Assembly (NCBI RefSeq): GCF_013336795.1
Contig: NZ_JAAFZT010000013.1
Coordinates: 1 to 32,132 of the forward strand
DNA: 32,132 nt
Source: Alteripontixanthobacter muriae
GTDB lineage: Bacteria; Pseudomonadota; Alphaproteobacteria; Sphingomonadales; Sphingomonadaceae
Direction: 5' to 3'
The translations under genes and the position numbers were made by a program. Below are positions 24,398 to 32,132 of the stretch, one piece after another (the first letter of the stretch is position 1; every line of letters starts with the position of its first letter). Below the pieces are notes generated by a model. It was not told where the DNA came from. It did not search any database and was given only the letters and a program-made list of their open reading frames with translations.

Positions 24398-25274
24398 CCG
24401 TTCTGCGGTTCCTCACTGTTCCTCGCCCAAACAGAAGTCCGCGCAATTTTACCATCCTTCACGACCCGAATTCCGGACTTCGGGAAGTATGTTTACACGA
24501 AGACGACCGGCAATAATTTCGTCTTCAATTCTGATCCGAGAAACCCGCCGAAGACAGTGCCGTATCAGGTCTTCGTGACCTACGATGCTAATGCATTCAC
24601 AACAACAATAGAACCACTCGGCAATTTAGCGCGAGCCGGAAATGTGACTTGCATTGGTGATAGTATTTCGTCTGGCTCTGACACGGCTTAATGCGTTCTT
24701 CCGGGTGGGCGAACCCGACAGCTTCTGCCAGCTTCTCGACAAGTATTTTCCCAAGCTGAATGTCAGCAACCGTGCTGTGCCGGGTTCGCAAATCAGGTCA
24801 GTCTGGCTCGATTACGACGATTACATCAAGCCTTCTGACGACATTTTGATAATCGCCTTCGGGATAAACGACCATTCGAACGGAGCAGAGTATCTTCAAA
24901 GATTCGAGGATCGACTCGAAGAGGTTTCTCTCAAAGCTATACAAGAAGGCAAACAAGTAGTCCTGGTTGGCTTCCCGCAGAGGAATAAACTCTGGGAATA
25001 CGAAGACCCTGCTTCGACAATTGCGTATAACGATGTGGTCGAAGATGTCGCCCTCAAGAACGGAATTCCACTCGTCGATATCTACTCAGCATTCGAGTCA
25101 ATGGGAGAGAATCGCCAAGTCATCGAGAGAATCTTCGGCGACTTCATCCATCATCCGAATGGTTATGGCCATCGCATCTACTTCTCCTATCTGCTTCCCT
25201 ACTTCCTTGAGAAGCCAACTCGATCGACAGAAATACCGGAGTATATCGTAGGAGAGTGGTCGGACCGTAAGTAA
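24398..25274 (+). pseudogene. SGNH/GDSL hydrolase split by a frameshift
   Basis: Two overlapping frames form one SGNH esterase. The first (24398-24691) has no ATG and reads IPDFGKYVYTKTTGNNFVF, VPYQVFVTYDANAF and CIGDSISSGSDTA with the nucleophile Ser, then stops at TAA 24689-24691. The second resumes at about 24690 as NAFFRVGEPDSFCQLLDKYF. It contains the FGINDHS oxyanion motif and GDFIHHPNGYGH with the catalytic Asp-His, ending at 25274. One extra base (or two missing) between 24688 and 24690 separates the Ser from the rest. Such enzymes usually deacylate glycans or lipids. The 5' end is undefined and adjoins the IS6 relic, so the gene is probably truncated as well. Confidence 0.7.
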
Positions 25275-25431
25275 CGGTTCCGTCCACTGTCGGGCCACGA
25301 CCGTTTTTCTCAGCCACGGGCAGTCCCTTTTCGAGGCAGCAGAACAAGGTTTCCTTCTGTGTGGGATTTCCTCCAAGTTCTGCATATGTTGCATGCACCG
25401 AATGAGCAGCAAACGCCTTGATTCGGCAAGA

Positions 25432-27573
25432 TCAGGAAATGTCGGGCTTTTCGATGGCACTCTCCCCGCCGAAGCTGCGCCGCAAGGTGATGCCGAAGCT
25501 CAGGTGGCGCTTTCGCTCCCGGAACTCTCTGGCCACCGAGTCCGGCAAAGCTCGATTGGGAGAAAAGATCAACCTCTCACGATTGCCCCCGGTATCGAAC
25601 AGATTATCGACGTCCAATATGATGAAGGTGCGCGCATCGGGTCGGTATTCGATAAATGCCTCGCCGAATGGGCCGCCGTTGAAGCTGGTGTCGAATTCAT
25701 CCGTGCGGAAGAAGGTGAAGCGGTCTCCGTCGGCGACCTCGAAGCCGTAGGAGAAATCGCCGGCATCGCGCCGAACGTCCAGGCTCCACTCCCAGTCACG
25801 AAAGAACCCGCTGAAGTTGCGCATCTCGCCGCTGATCGGGTCTTCGACGCGGGTTCGCTGTATCTGTCCGCTGAACTTTGCCCGAAGCCCGCTCCACAGA
25901 TTGCCGAGCGGCGCATCCAGCGTCAGTTTGGCGAAGTAGCGTCGACCGGTCCCGATATTCCCCGGTGCGTCGAATGCCTGCCCCTCGTCGTCGAAGACGA
26001 GCACCCGGTCCTGGAGCAGGCTGACGAGATCATGGCCCAGATCGAGCTTCGCCAGGCCCGTGCGGAGGATCGGTCGATCGACCGTCAGCCGGAACTCCCA
26101 GGCGCGCTGCGGCACCAGATCTTCGTTGCCGGCGTTGATGCGATCGCTCGACAATTCGGCGGCACTGATGAAGTCGTAGAAATCGAGCTGTGCCACGTTG
26201 CGGCGGATGAAGAACTGGGTGTGCCATCCGCCGCCCGGCCTCCAGTCGATCGTCGCGCTGGGCTTGAGAAAGCGAAGCTTTCGGTCAGCAGTTGCGTCGC
26301 CGCGCACCTTCAGCCGCGAAAATTCGTAATTCAGCCCGGTATCCACTCGCAATGCAGGGCTGAGCAGGCGGCCTGCGCTGAAGAAAACCTCCCCTCGCGC
26401 TTCCTTCACCGTCGCATTGTCGATGGGCAGATCGATCCGCGTCCGCGCTCCGTCCGGACCGATCACGAAGAGTTCGACATCGCTTTCGAGCGTATTCAGC
26501 ACCGCTTCCCCGCCCGCCTCGAAGGAGAACCCGGCAAGGTCCTGATGCGACCAGCCCAACCGGCCGATCCGTTCGTCCAGTCGGGCCTGCTGCGTTTGTT
26601 CGAAGCCGCCGATTACCTGCGCATCGTCGCTCAACAGTCCGTTGTGTCTGCGTGAAGCAGAAAAATTGTCCCGTTCTGCCCGAGTCGCGAGCGCAACCAG
26701 CTTGATCGCCCCGCCGGCGAGCGGCCGGGTCATGTCACCGCCCAGTTCGTAAGACGGCTCATTATTGCGTTGTAACAGGATGTTGTCGCGCGGCGGACCG
26801 TTGGCAAGTATCACGAGGACATCCTGCTCCACCTCGAAGGTGCTAGGCTCCCATCGACCATTCAGGCGAATCGACTTGTCGGGGGCCTGCTCGAGCGCCC
26901 AGCTGCCGGACACATAGGTGTCGCGGTCATCATAGCTGATGAACTTGCGGCGAAATTCCACGAGATCGCCTGTGGCAAGGTCCGTAAGTTCGTCGGTTCC
27001 CTCGTCGACGAAGTGATTGTGCTCACTCGCCGCGGCCAGGCTGATGGTCGAAGCTCCGCGCTGGAAAATGACCGAGCCGGCTGCATTGGGCGTGATGCGC
27101 CCCGTGAAGATACGTCGGGCTGAGACGGTGACATTGCCGCTGGTTCCTCCCACGCCGGACAGGATCACGTTGAGCACCTGGCTCTTGCCCGAATATTCGG
27201 CCCCGAAAAGATCGCCCGGCCCAACTTCCACGCGCAGCACGCTGTCCGCCGGAATACGCGCCAGGGTGGTCTCGAGCGTGGTCGCCTTCGAGCTTGGCCT
27301 GACCCCGTTGATGACCACGTTCCCGGCCGCCCCGGCGAAACCCCGGACGTCAGCATCGCCCTCCTCAAGAGAGAAGCCCGGGACCCGGCGCACCATGTCG
27401 AGCGCAGTGCTTGGTGCAAAAGGTGCAAAGAATTCCGGCTCGTAGGCGGTGGCGCGCTGCGTGGGAGCTGCGATCGGCGAGGCGTCAACCGGCGGCTGCG
27501 TTCCGGGCGGAGTCATCTGTGCGTGCGCAGCAGAGGCGAACAGGGCGGCGGTAATGCTGGCGAACCTCATCAT
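25432..27573 (-). CDS. TonB-dependent receptor-like outer-membrane protein with plug domain
   Basis: A 713-residue protein from ATG 27573, with AAGGA six bases upstream. The longer frame to 27642 adds an unlikely leader. It has a signal peptide (MMRFASITAALFASAAHAQ) and a Pro-rich linker. The plug domain has DMVRRVPGFSLEEGDADVRG, GNVVINGVRPSSK and VEVGPGDLFGAEYSGKSQV. A long beta-barrel follows, with DNLFDTGGNRERLIF and HLSFGITLRRSFGG near the end. I see no clear TonB box and the C-terminus does not end in an aromatic residue, so energy coupling is uncertain. It is divergent from the two-component system, which probably regulates it. Ligand unknown; no STN domain. Confidence 0.85.
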   Translation of the reverse strand: MMRFASITAALFASAAHAQMTPPGTQPPVDASPIAAPTQRATAYEPEFFAPFAPSTALDMVRRVPGFSLEEGDADVRGFAGAAGNVVINGVRPSSKATTLETTLARIPADSVLRVEVGPGDLFGAEYSGKSQVLNVILSGVGGTSGNVTVSARRIFTGRITPNAAGSVIFQRGASTISLAAASEHNHFVDEGTDELTDLATGDLVEFRRKFISYDDRDTYVSGSWALEQAPDKSIRLNGRWEPSTFEVEQDVLVILANGPPRDNILLQRNNEPSYELGGDMTRPLAGGAIKLVALATRAERDNFSASRRHNGLLSDDAQVIGGFEQTQQARLDERIGRLGWSHQDLAGFSFEAGGEAVLNTLESDVELFVIGPDGARTRIDLPIDNATVKEARGEVFFSAGRLLSPALRVDTGLNYEFSRLKVRGDATADRKLRFLKPSATIDWRPGGGWHTQFFIRRNVAQLDFYDFISAAELSSDRINAGNEDLVPQRAWEFRLTVDRPILRTGLAKLDLGHDLVSLLQDRVLVFDDEGQAFDAPGNIGTGRRYFAKLTLDAPLGNLWSGLRAKFSGQIQRTRVEDPISGEMRNFSGFFRDWEWSLDVRRDAGDFSYGFEVADGDRFTFFRTDEFDTSFNGGPFGEAFIEYRPDARTFIILDVDNLFDTGGNRERLIFSPNRALPDSVAREFRERKRHLSFGITLRRSFGGESAIEKPDIS

Positions 27574-27704
27574 GTCCAGTCCTTCGCTTTGGTTCCTCCC
27601 TCTTGCCTCTCTCCTGCGCGCGAAATAAGTGCCGTAGGTCACACCTGCGGGCCATGACTTTTGGCCTATGGCACAGGGGTCGCAGATGTGGCAAAATTCA
27701 CCTC
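27574..27704. promoter_or_regulatory. Divergent control region with a 10-base inverted repeat
   Basis: This 131-base region separates the outer-membrane receptor from the kinase gene and must hold both promoters. GTGCCGTAGG at 27629-27638 is mirrored by CCTATGGCAC at 27665-27674 (9 of 10 pairs, 26-base spacing, about 36 bases centre to centre). GTCA and TGAC also face each other inside it. Spaced inverted half-sites are typical for dimeric LuxR-type response regulators, and the partner regulator is encoded 2 kb away. Binding is inferred from position only. Confidence 0.5.
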
Positions 27705-29672
27705 ATGGAAGGTCAGGCACGAAGCTGGGATCAATGGGTCTTCACAGTCGCAGCACTGGCTGTGTGGGCTGCGATGGGCTGGCCATTTTCGCGTGAACTG
27801 GTGACCGGAACGATGCGGGGGCCTTTCCCTGTGCCGCCAATCTGGCTTCTTCCCTTTGGCATCTTCGGAGCGACGCTCGTCGGCGGCGCTTTCCTGAAAT
27901 TGCGGGCCGGGGCTTATTGGGCGCTGCTGTGCGCCCAGCTTGCGGCGGTTGTGGCGATGGCCCTGATCCACCCCAAGGATCTGATGTCGATATTCCTCGT
28001 CATCATCGCCTGGCAGGTGGCGATCGCGACGACGCCTGTGAAAGCGATGATCTGGATCGGCTTCCAGTCCCTGGCGATCGTGGGAGCGCTTTCTTTCACT
28101 CCGGGCACGCAACTGTCCTACATCTTTATTCTGTCATTGGTGTTGCAGCTTTGCTGCGTACTCACGGCAGAGGCGGTCAAGAGAGAGGCGGCAGCGGCGC
28201 GCGCGTTGGCTCAAGCGAACAGCGATATCAGATCCGCACAAGCCATCATCGCCAGCAGGGTTCGCAATACCGAGCGCCTACGGATTTCGCATGATCTGCA
28301 CGATGCCTGGAGCAACGAACTGACTGCGCTGGGGTGCCAGCTCGACATCGCCGAGAGAGAGGGCGAACCGCAGAGATTGAACAATCACGTGGTGCAGGCA
28401 AAAGACATGGCGCGCATTCTTCTGGCGAAGGTGCGCGATGTCGTCGCCACTCTGCGCGTGGCCGAAGAAGCCGGCGGCAACGGGAGTTCCACCGGGCTCA
28501 CTCATGGCAACCGCTCCGCAGCCATCGCCCCGCTTCAGGCAGGAGGCCTGGACGATCGGCACAGGTGGATCTTTTCAGTCGCCGCGCTGGCTGTCGCGCT
28601 TACGCTGGCTTGGCCGGTCCTCCAGATCATTCTCAACGGCATGGTGCCCGCGTCAGCGCCTTTGGCGATCGCGTTTACTGCCTTTGTGACAGCCGTCCTC
28701 GGCGCCAGTGTCATGAAGTGCCGGCCGAGCATTCGCTATACACTACTTTGCATTCAGATCATCGCGGTCGCGAGCATGGCTTTCATTTCCTCATGGCCGA
28801 TGATGACGGCTTTCCTGATTATCGTTGCATGGCAGGTGGGCGTATCGACGAGCTTCGGAAGGGCGCTCGGCTGGGTCGCAATTCAGACAATGGTGGTGAT
28901 CGGCGCACTAGCCTTGTCGTCCCGTCCCGATCTGTGCTGGGTGATTGCAAAGGCCTTCGCGCTACAACTGCTGTTTGTCGTTGCGGCACAGGCGCTGCGA
29001 AGGGAAGAAGCAACGGCCCAAACTTCTGCGCAAATCAATCGCGAGCTCTGGTCCATGCAGACCATAATTGCCAATAACGCTCGCAATGCGGAACGCCTGA
29101 ATGTCTCACGCGAATTGCACGATGCCTGGGGCCACGAACTGACCGCGCTCGGTTTGCAGCTTGAGATCGCGATCCACGTAGCCGATGCCCACCGCGCCCG
29201 AAGCCATGTCGCTCAGGCGAACGAACTCGCTCGCGCCTTGCTCGGCAAAGTGCATGATGTCGTGGTGACGCTGCAGGAGGATGAACGCCGCGGCTTGAAG
29301 AATGCGCTGGAAGGGCTTGCGCGAAGCGTTCCGAGTCCGGTGGTCCATGTCGCTTTCGATCCGGACGTGCAGGTCAGCCCCGAACAGGCCCATGCCTTGA
29401 TGCGCTGCGCGCAGGAGGCCGTCACCAATGCGATCAGGCACTCCCACGGATCCAATCTGTGGCTTCATGTGGCCTCGGACGCGGAAGGCGTGCGACTGAT
29501 AGCTCGTGACGATGGCAGCGCGCGTCCCGCTGCGCCCTCCTCCGGCTCCGGGCTTCTCGGCATGCGCGAGCGGCTTGAGAGCCTCGGCGGACGCCTGGCG
29601 GTCAGAACGGGAGGGGAACCTGGCTTCACGGTCGATGCCTGGCTGCCTTCGGTTGCGCCGCAAACCGCATGA
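27705..29672 (+). CDS. NarL-type sensor histidine kinase with an internally duplicated membrane/HisKA_3 module
   Basis: A 655-residue kinase. Residues about 8-255 and 281-528 are two homologous copies of the same unit: five or so membrane helices, a short coiled region, and a HisKA_3 dimerisation/phosphoacceptor helix. The first helix reads RISHDLHDAWSNELTALG (His at 199) and the second NVSRELHDAWGHELTALG (His at 472). Shared motifs include FLVIIAWQVAIAT against FLIIVAWQVGVST. Only one HATPase domain follows (QEAVTNAIRHSHG near 569, DDGSA, GSGLLGMRERLESLGG). Copy 1 has Ser-Asn where copy 2 has Gly-His. ATG 27705 is chosen because the copy-1 homology starts there; there is no clear ribosome site. 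It overlaps the regulator gene by ATGA and should phosphorylate it. Confidence 0.88.
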   Translation: MEGQARSWDQWVFTVAALAVWAAMGWPFSRELVTGTMRGPFPVPPIWLLPFGIFGATLVGGAFLKLRAGAYWALLCAQLAAVVAMALIHPKDLMSIFLVIIAWQVAIATTPVKAMIWIGFQSLAIVGALSFTPGTQLSYIFILSLVLQLCCVLTAEAVKREAAAARALAQANSDIRSAQAIIASRVRNTERLRISHDLHDAWSNELTALGCQLDIAEREGEPQRLNNHVVQAKDMARILLAKVRDVVATLRVAEEAGGNGSSTGLTHGNRSAAIAPLQAGGLDDRHRWIFSVAALAVALTLAWPVLQIILNGMVPASAPLAIAFTAFVTAVLGASVMKCRPSIRYTLLCIQIIAVASMAFISSWPMMTAFLIIVAWQVGVSTSFGRALGWVAIQTMVVIGALALSSRPDLCWVIAKAFALQLLFVVAAQALRREEATAQTSAQINRELWSMQTIIANNARNAERLNVSRELHDAWGHELTALGLQLEIAIHVADAHRARSHVAQANELARALLGKVHDVVVTLQEDERRGLKNALEGLARSVPSPVVHVAFDPDVQVSPEQAHALMRCAQEAVTNAIRHSHGSNLWLHVASDAEGVRLIARDDGSARPAAPSSGSGLLGMRERLESLGGRLAVRTGGEPGFTVDAWLPSVAPQTA

Positions 29673-30313
29673 TCCGGGTTGTGATCACCGATGACCAGAC
29701 GCTGGTCCGACAGGGTATACGCGGAATGCTCGAGCTGTTGCCTGACATCGAAGTCGTCGGAGAGGCGACTGATGGCGAAGAGGCAGTGGAGCGGGTCCCG
29801 GAACTCGCGCCCGACGTGCTCCTCCTCGACATTCGTATGCCCCGGATGGATGGGGTCGCAGTTCTAAAGACCCTTGGCGAGGCGGGTGCGCTTCCGCCCA
29901 CTTTGGTTTTGACAACTTTCGACGATGGCGACGCCGCGTTCAGGGCCATCAAGGCAGGGGCCAAGGGGCTGATGCTCAAGGATGTCTCGCTGGAGGATCT
30001 GGCCCGTGCCATTCGGGCGCTGGCCAACAGTGGAACGGCCTTTCAGCCCGCCATGACCGAAAGTCTTATGGCTGCAATCCGGCGAGGCCATACGCCGTTC
30101 TCCGATAACCCTGCCGCCGAGACGTTGACCTCCCGAGAACGCGAGGTCCTGCATCTGATCTGCGCAGGCTACAGCAACAAGGAGATTGCCGATCTGCTGG
30201 CGCTGGCGGAGGGGACTGTGAAGAACCACGTCTCCAACCTCCTGCTGAAGCTCGACGCGCGCGATCGGACCCGTGCAGCTCTGAAAGCATTGCAGCAGGG
30301 CCATCTCGGCTAA
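29669..30313 (+). CDS. NarL/FixJ-family response regulator
   Basis: A 214-residue two-domain regulator. The receiver domain has the acidic pair at residues 8-9 (VVITDDQ), phosphoacceptor Asp54 (LLLDIRMPRMDG), Thr in LTTFDD and Lys104 (GLMLKDV). The C-terminal LuxR-type helix-turn-helix (about 150-205) contains LTSREREVLHLICAGYSNKE and GTVKNHVSNLLLKL. Its ATG overlaps the kinase stop (29669-29672), so the two are translationally coupled partners. A likely target is the divergent outer-membrane receptor promoter with its inverted repeat at 27629-27674. The signal is unknown. Confidence 0.93.
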   Translation: MIRVVITDDQTLVRQGIRGMLELLPDIEVVGEATDGEEAVERVPELAPDVLLLDIRMPRMDGVAVLKTLGEAGALPPTLVLTTFDDGDAAFRAIKAGAKGLMLKDVSLEDLARAIRALANSGTAFQPAMTESLMAAIRRGHTPFSDNPAAETLTSREREVLHLICAGYSNKEIADLLALAEGTVKNHVSNLLLKLDARDRTRAALKALQQGHLG

Positions 30314-30609
30314 ATAATAGGCTTCAGAGCATTCGCACGAAAGAGCGAAATTCAAGATTTGAAAGCTGTCGAGGGGTTGCAGGTCTGGCGGAGCCGCGAG
30401 ACCGGGTTCGCGTTAGGGCCTGCTAGCGACGACCGCTCACGGACCCGATGGCAAAACAAACTCGGCAATCTCTATCTGGGACAGGAAATCAGCGGGGGTG
30501 AGCTGCTGGCGGTAGGCAGACAACCCGGTCAATGCCGCGAGAGATCATTCGGTTTTAGAACGGACTGAGCAGTTGGCCTGGATGATCTCCATCATCGCTG
30601 ACTCCTGCG
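30314..30609. other. Intergenic stretch between convergent genes
   Basis: About 300 bases between the response regulator and the DoxX gene, which converge. TTCGC/GCGAA near 30335-30352 and GATGAT/ATCATC near 30580-30595 are weak hairpins without T-runs. A reading frame at 30359-30568 has no motif or ribosome site. No gene is supported. Confidence 0.45.
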
Positions 30610-31062
30610 CTAAGTGCGTTCATCAGACTTCCCGAGCTTGTGGTCGATGCTGAATCGCCCCGCTCCCCGCACTCCGAAATAAAGTCCAAGGAACACCAGG
30701 ACAGCCGCGGGCCAGATCTGGGGCACGTCCTGGCCCCAATGGACCATGACAAGCGCGACGATAAAGTTGAAGGTGGTAACCAAGCCGAGCCAGCGCGTGA
30801 ATACGCCCAAGACAAATCCAATGCCCGCGATAAACTGCGCATAAACGGACAAGGGTGCCAAGAACTCGGGATTGCTAAACCCGAATTGCAGCATGAACGC
30901 TTCAAATTCGCCCATGCGTTCGGCGCTGAAAACGTTGTCGTGGCTCTGATATATGAGGAAGGCCCCGGTAACACACCGTAGCAACAACAATCCGAAATCT
31001 GAAAATCGCTCGAGGTCATCCAGCAACAGCAAGCTAGCAATTCGGTTATGGGTTTGAGGCAT
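30610..31062 (-). CDS. DoxX family membrane protein
   Basis: A 150-residue protein with four membrane helices, the usual DoxX layout: LLLLRCVTGAFLIYQSHDNVF in the first helix region, then FLAPLSVYAQFIAGIGFVLGVFTRW, FNFIVALVMVHWG and AAVLVFLGLYFGVRGAGRFS. I chose ATG 31062 because AAGGAG lies six bases upstream; the ATG at 31077 would add five residues that encode that ribosome site. DoxX proteins are linked to thiosulfate or redox functions in some organisms, but most have no known activity. The split LytTR regulator is encoded 105 bases upstream on the same strand and may control it. Confidence 0.85.
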   Translation of the reverse strand: MPQTHNRIASLLLLDDLERFSDFGLLLLRCVTGAFLIYQSHDNVFSAERMGEFEAFMLQFGFSNPEFLAPLSVYAQFIAGIGFVLGVFTRWLGLVTTFNFIVALVMVHWGQDVPQIWPAAVLVFLGLYFGVRGAGRFSIDHKLGKSDERT

Positions 31063-31167
31063 CGTTAACTCCTTCATGTCTTCCTAGGTCATGCTGAGGA
31101 GAAACGAACCGCCTCCGCGATGAATGACACGCGGGAACGACGAATGTCACCTGCTCGACGCCGGGCA

Positions 31168-31989
31168 TCAGACCCGTTTGCGCAATTCACCTAGCCCTCG
31201 AACATAACTGCGGCCTGCAGGCACACTCGACCCGTCCTTCAACGTTAGCGAGAGCGCTCCGCTCTGCCGCCTGGTAACCGAGACGATCGCTTCGCGGCGA
31301 ACCACCGCTGATCTGTGAACCCGAATGAAATTCGGTCCCAATCCGCTTTCCAATTGCGCAAGCGTGCGGCGAATCATCCCGCTTGAACCAGATGCATGTA
31401 ACAGCGCATAATCGCCCTGCGCTTCGACCCACTGAATGTCTTCGGCGCGCAATTTCAGGTGCTTGCAGCCGTTCGTGGCCCGAAACGCCTGCACGGTCGA
31501 ACCGTCCCGCGACGGGCCTGTGGAGGGATCATCGTTTTCGGGGACAGGATTGCCTAGATCGATCCGCCGCAGGGATTTTTGTAGATCCTGCCACTTCTGA
31601 TGATAAGTCAGCGCGAAATGGATCGCGATCCAAGCAGCAAAATATCCGGTCACGATCAAAGCCTAAACAACACATTCGCGATGGGTCATCGGGGCGACGC
31701 CCTCATTGGGCGCCATTGCACAACTCGCTTTCAGAAACAGCGAATGCGCCAGTGGCATTATGCTCAAGGCAGCTCCTGACGCGATCATTCGAGCGCGGAC
31801 ACTGTCGGTTTTTTCCAGCATACGAGTGAGCAGGAAAGCCATCGTGGCCGCAAACGCGAAAGCTGCCAACCGGTGGCCCCCGGCGAGATGAAACGGCAGT
31901 TCACCGACGGCGTGGGCGCGCAAAGAGTTGACGAGAAACGCAAAGGTCCAGAAGATAAATAATAATTTTAATGTTCTATAATCCCGCAT
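31168..31989 (-). pseudogene. Membrane-bound LytTR transcription regulator split by an in-frame TAG
   Basis: From ATG 31989 (GGAGG four bases upstream) the frame encodes three or four membrane helices (LLFIFWTFAFLVNSL, AAFAFAATMAFLLTRML, ALSIMPLAHSLFL). It stops at TAG 31665-31663 after 108 residues. The identical frame continues as ALIVTGYFAAWIAIHFALTYH, the last helix, and then a LytTR DNA-binding domain (LKLRAEDIQWVEAQGDYALLH, FIRVHRSAVVRREAI, SSVPAGRSYVRGLGEL) to 31168. With readthrough the protein is 273 residues, the normal layout for membrane LytTR regulators. TAG probably replaces a Trp TGG. The downstream part could still be made from TTG 31659 as a 163-residue single-helix regulator. 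An IS5-like element begins 43 bases upstream. Confidence 0.78.
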
Positions 31990-32032
31990 TTACCCTCCAA
32001 AAACTTACCTTTACGATGTGAAGCGTCATCTA

Positions 32033-32132
32033 GGGTCCGGACCCATAAACAGGATTCACAGCGGCATTGGGATGTGATTCATGAGCCTCCAGTGAGGAGG
32101 CATGTGGATGGCAAATTTCTTCTGGTTCTCGG
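32033..32132 (+). mobile_element. Left end of an IS5-family element running off the window
   Basis: The inferred terminus starts with the perfect 12-base palindrome GGGTCCGGACCC (32033-32044), preceded by CTA. About 60 bases later a transposase reading frame begins (see the entry at 32108). The palindromic end and short leader are typical of the IS5 family, but the other end is outside the window, so the boundary cannot be confirmed. It separates the LytTR gene from whatever lay upstream. Confidence 0.6.
32108..32132 (+). CDS. IS5-family transposase, first eight codons only
   Basis: The frame MANFFWFS corresponds to the N-terminus of IS5-family transposases (typically 'LFWLSDEQWA'). GAGGAGG at 32093-32099 is eight bases before ATG 32108; an in-frame ATG at 32102 is too close to it. 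The protein continues beyond the window, so subgroup and integrity cannot be judged. Confidence 0.5.

Noticed and set aside
25393-26655. A 420-residue plus-strand open frame
   Set aside because: It lies antisense to the outer-membrane receptor, has no ribosome site or domain motif, and its length reflects GC-rich codon bias of the real gene.

Overview
The window looks like an alphaproteobacterial chromosome, most likely of the order Sphingomonadales. The basis is the gene content (a ParB/methylase gene followed by paired DUF5681 genes, FecI/FecR with an STN-type TonB receptor, a second plug-domain receptor beside a NarL-type two-component pair, LytTR and DoxX genes), a mostly GC-rich sequence, and weak or GGAGG-type ribosome sites. 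No tRNA, rRNA or CRISPR array was seen. The organism call is an inference from gene families, not from a marker gene.

Region 1 (1-2213): the end of an IS3-family element abuts a 5'-truncated DNA methyltransferase. It is followed by two DUF5681 genes joined by ATGA overlaps. The first of these carries an in-frame TGA where related proteins have Trp. Region 2 (2426-13038): a surface-polysaccharide island. It holds three translationally coupled minus-strand genes (GT2-methyltransferase fusion, polysaccharide deacetylase, GT2), an ABC exporter of flippase type, a GT14-like branching glycosyltransferase, another GT2, a multi-pass membrane protein with a TTG start, and an acyltransferase-3. The ABC and acyltransferase genes look visibly richer in A/T than their surroundings. 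A frameshifted IS110-family relic lies between the last two genes.

Region 3 (13039-16612): a graveyard of gene and element fragments. It contains an IS3 tail, a GAF-domain start, a truncated membrane ORF, an apparently intact IS6-family element, a tyrosine-recombinase tail with an internal stop, a type III-like Mod methylase with three frameshifts, and a scrap resembling DUF6894. Region 4 (16902-24042): ECF sigma factor, FecR anti-sigma regulator, STN/TonB-dependent receptor and a 1060-residue autotransporter, all on the plus strand. This looks like a cell-surface signalling unit, but the receptor's signal peptide and mature domain are in different frames. An IS6 relic and a frameshifted SGNH hydrolase follow.

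Region 5 (25432-30313): an outer-membrane receptor diverges from a NarL-type histidine kinase/response regulator pair across a 131-base intergenic region with a long inverted repeat. The kinase contains two complete copies of its membrane plus dimerisation/phosphoacceptor module but only one ATPase domain. Region 6 (30610-32132): DoxX, then a membrane-bound LytTR regulator split by an in-frame TAG, with an IS5-like element starting just upstream and running off the window. At least ten genes or elements here are broken, which suggests either active decay around mobile elements or some assembly errors; the indel cases need read-level confirmation.
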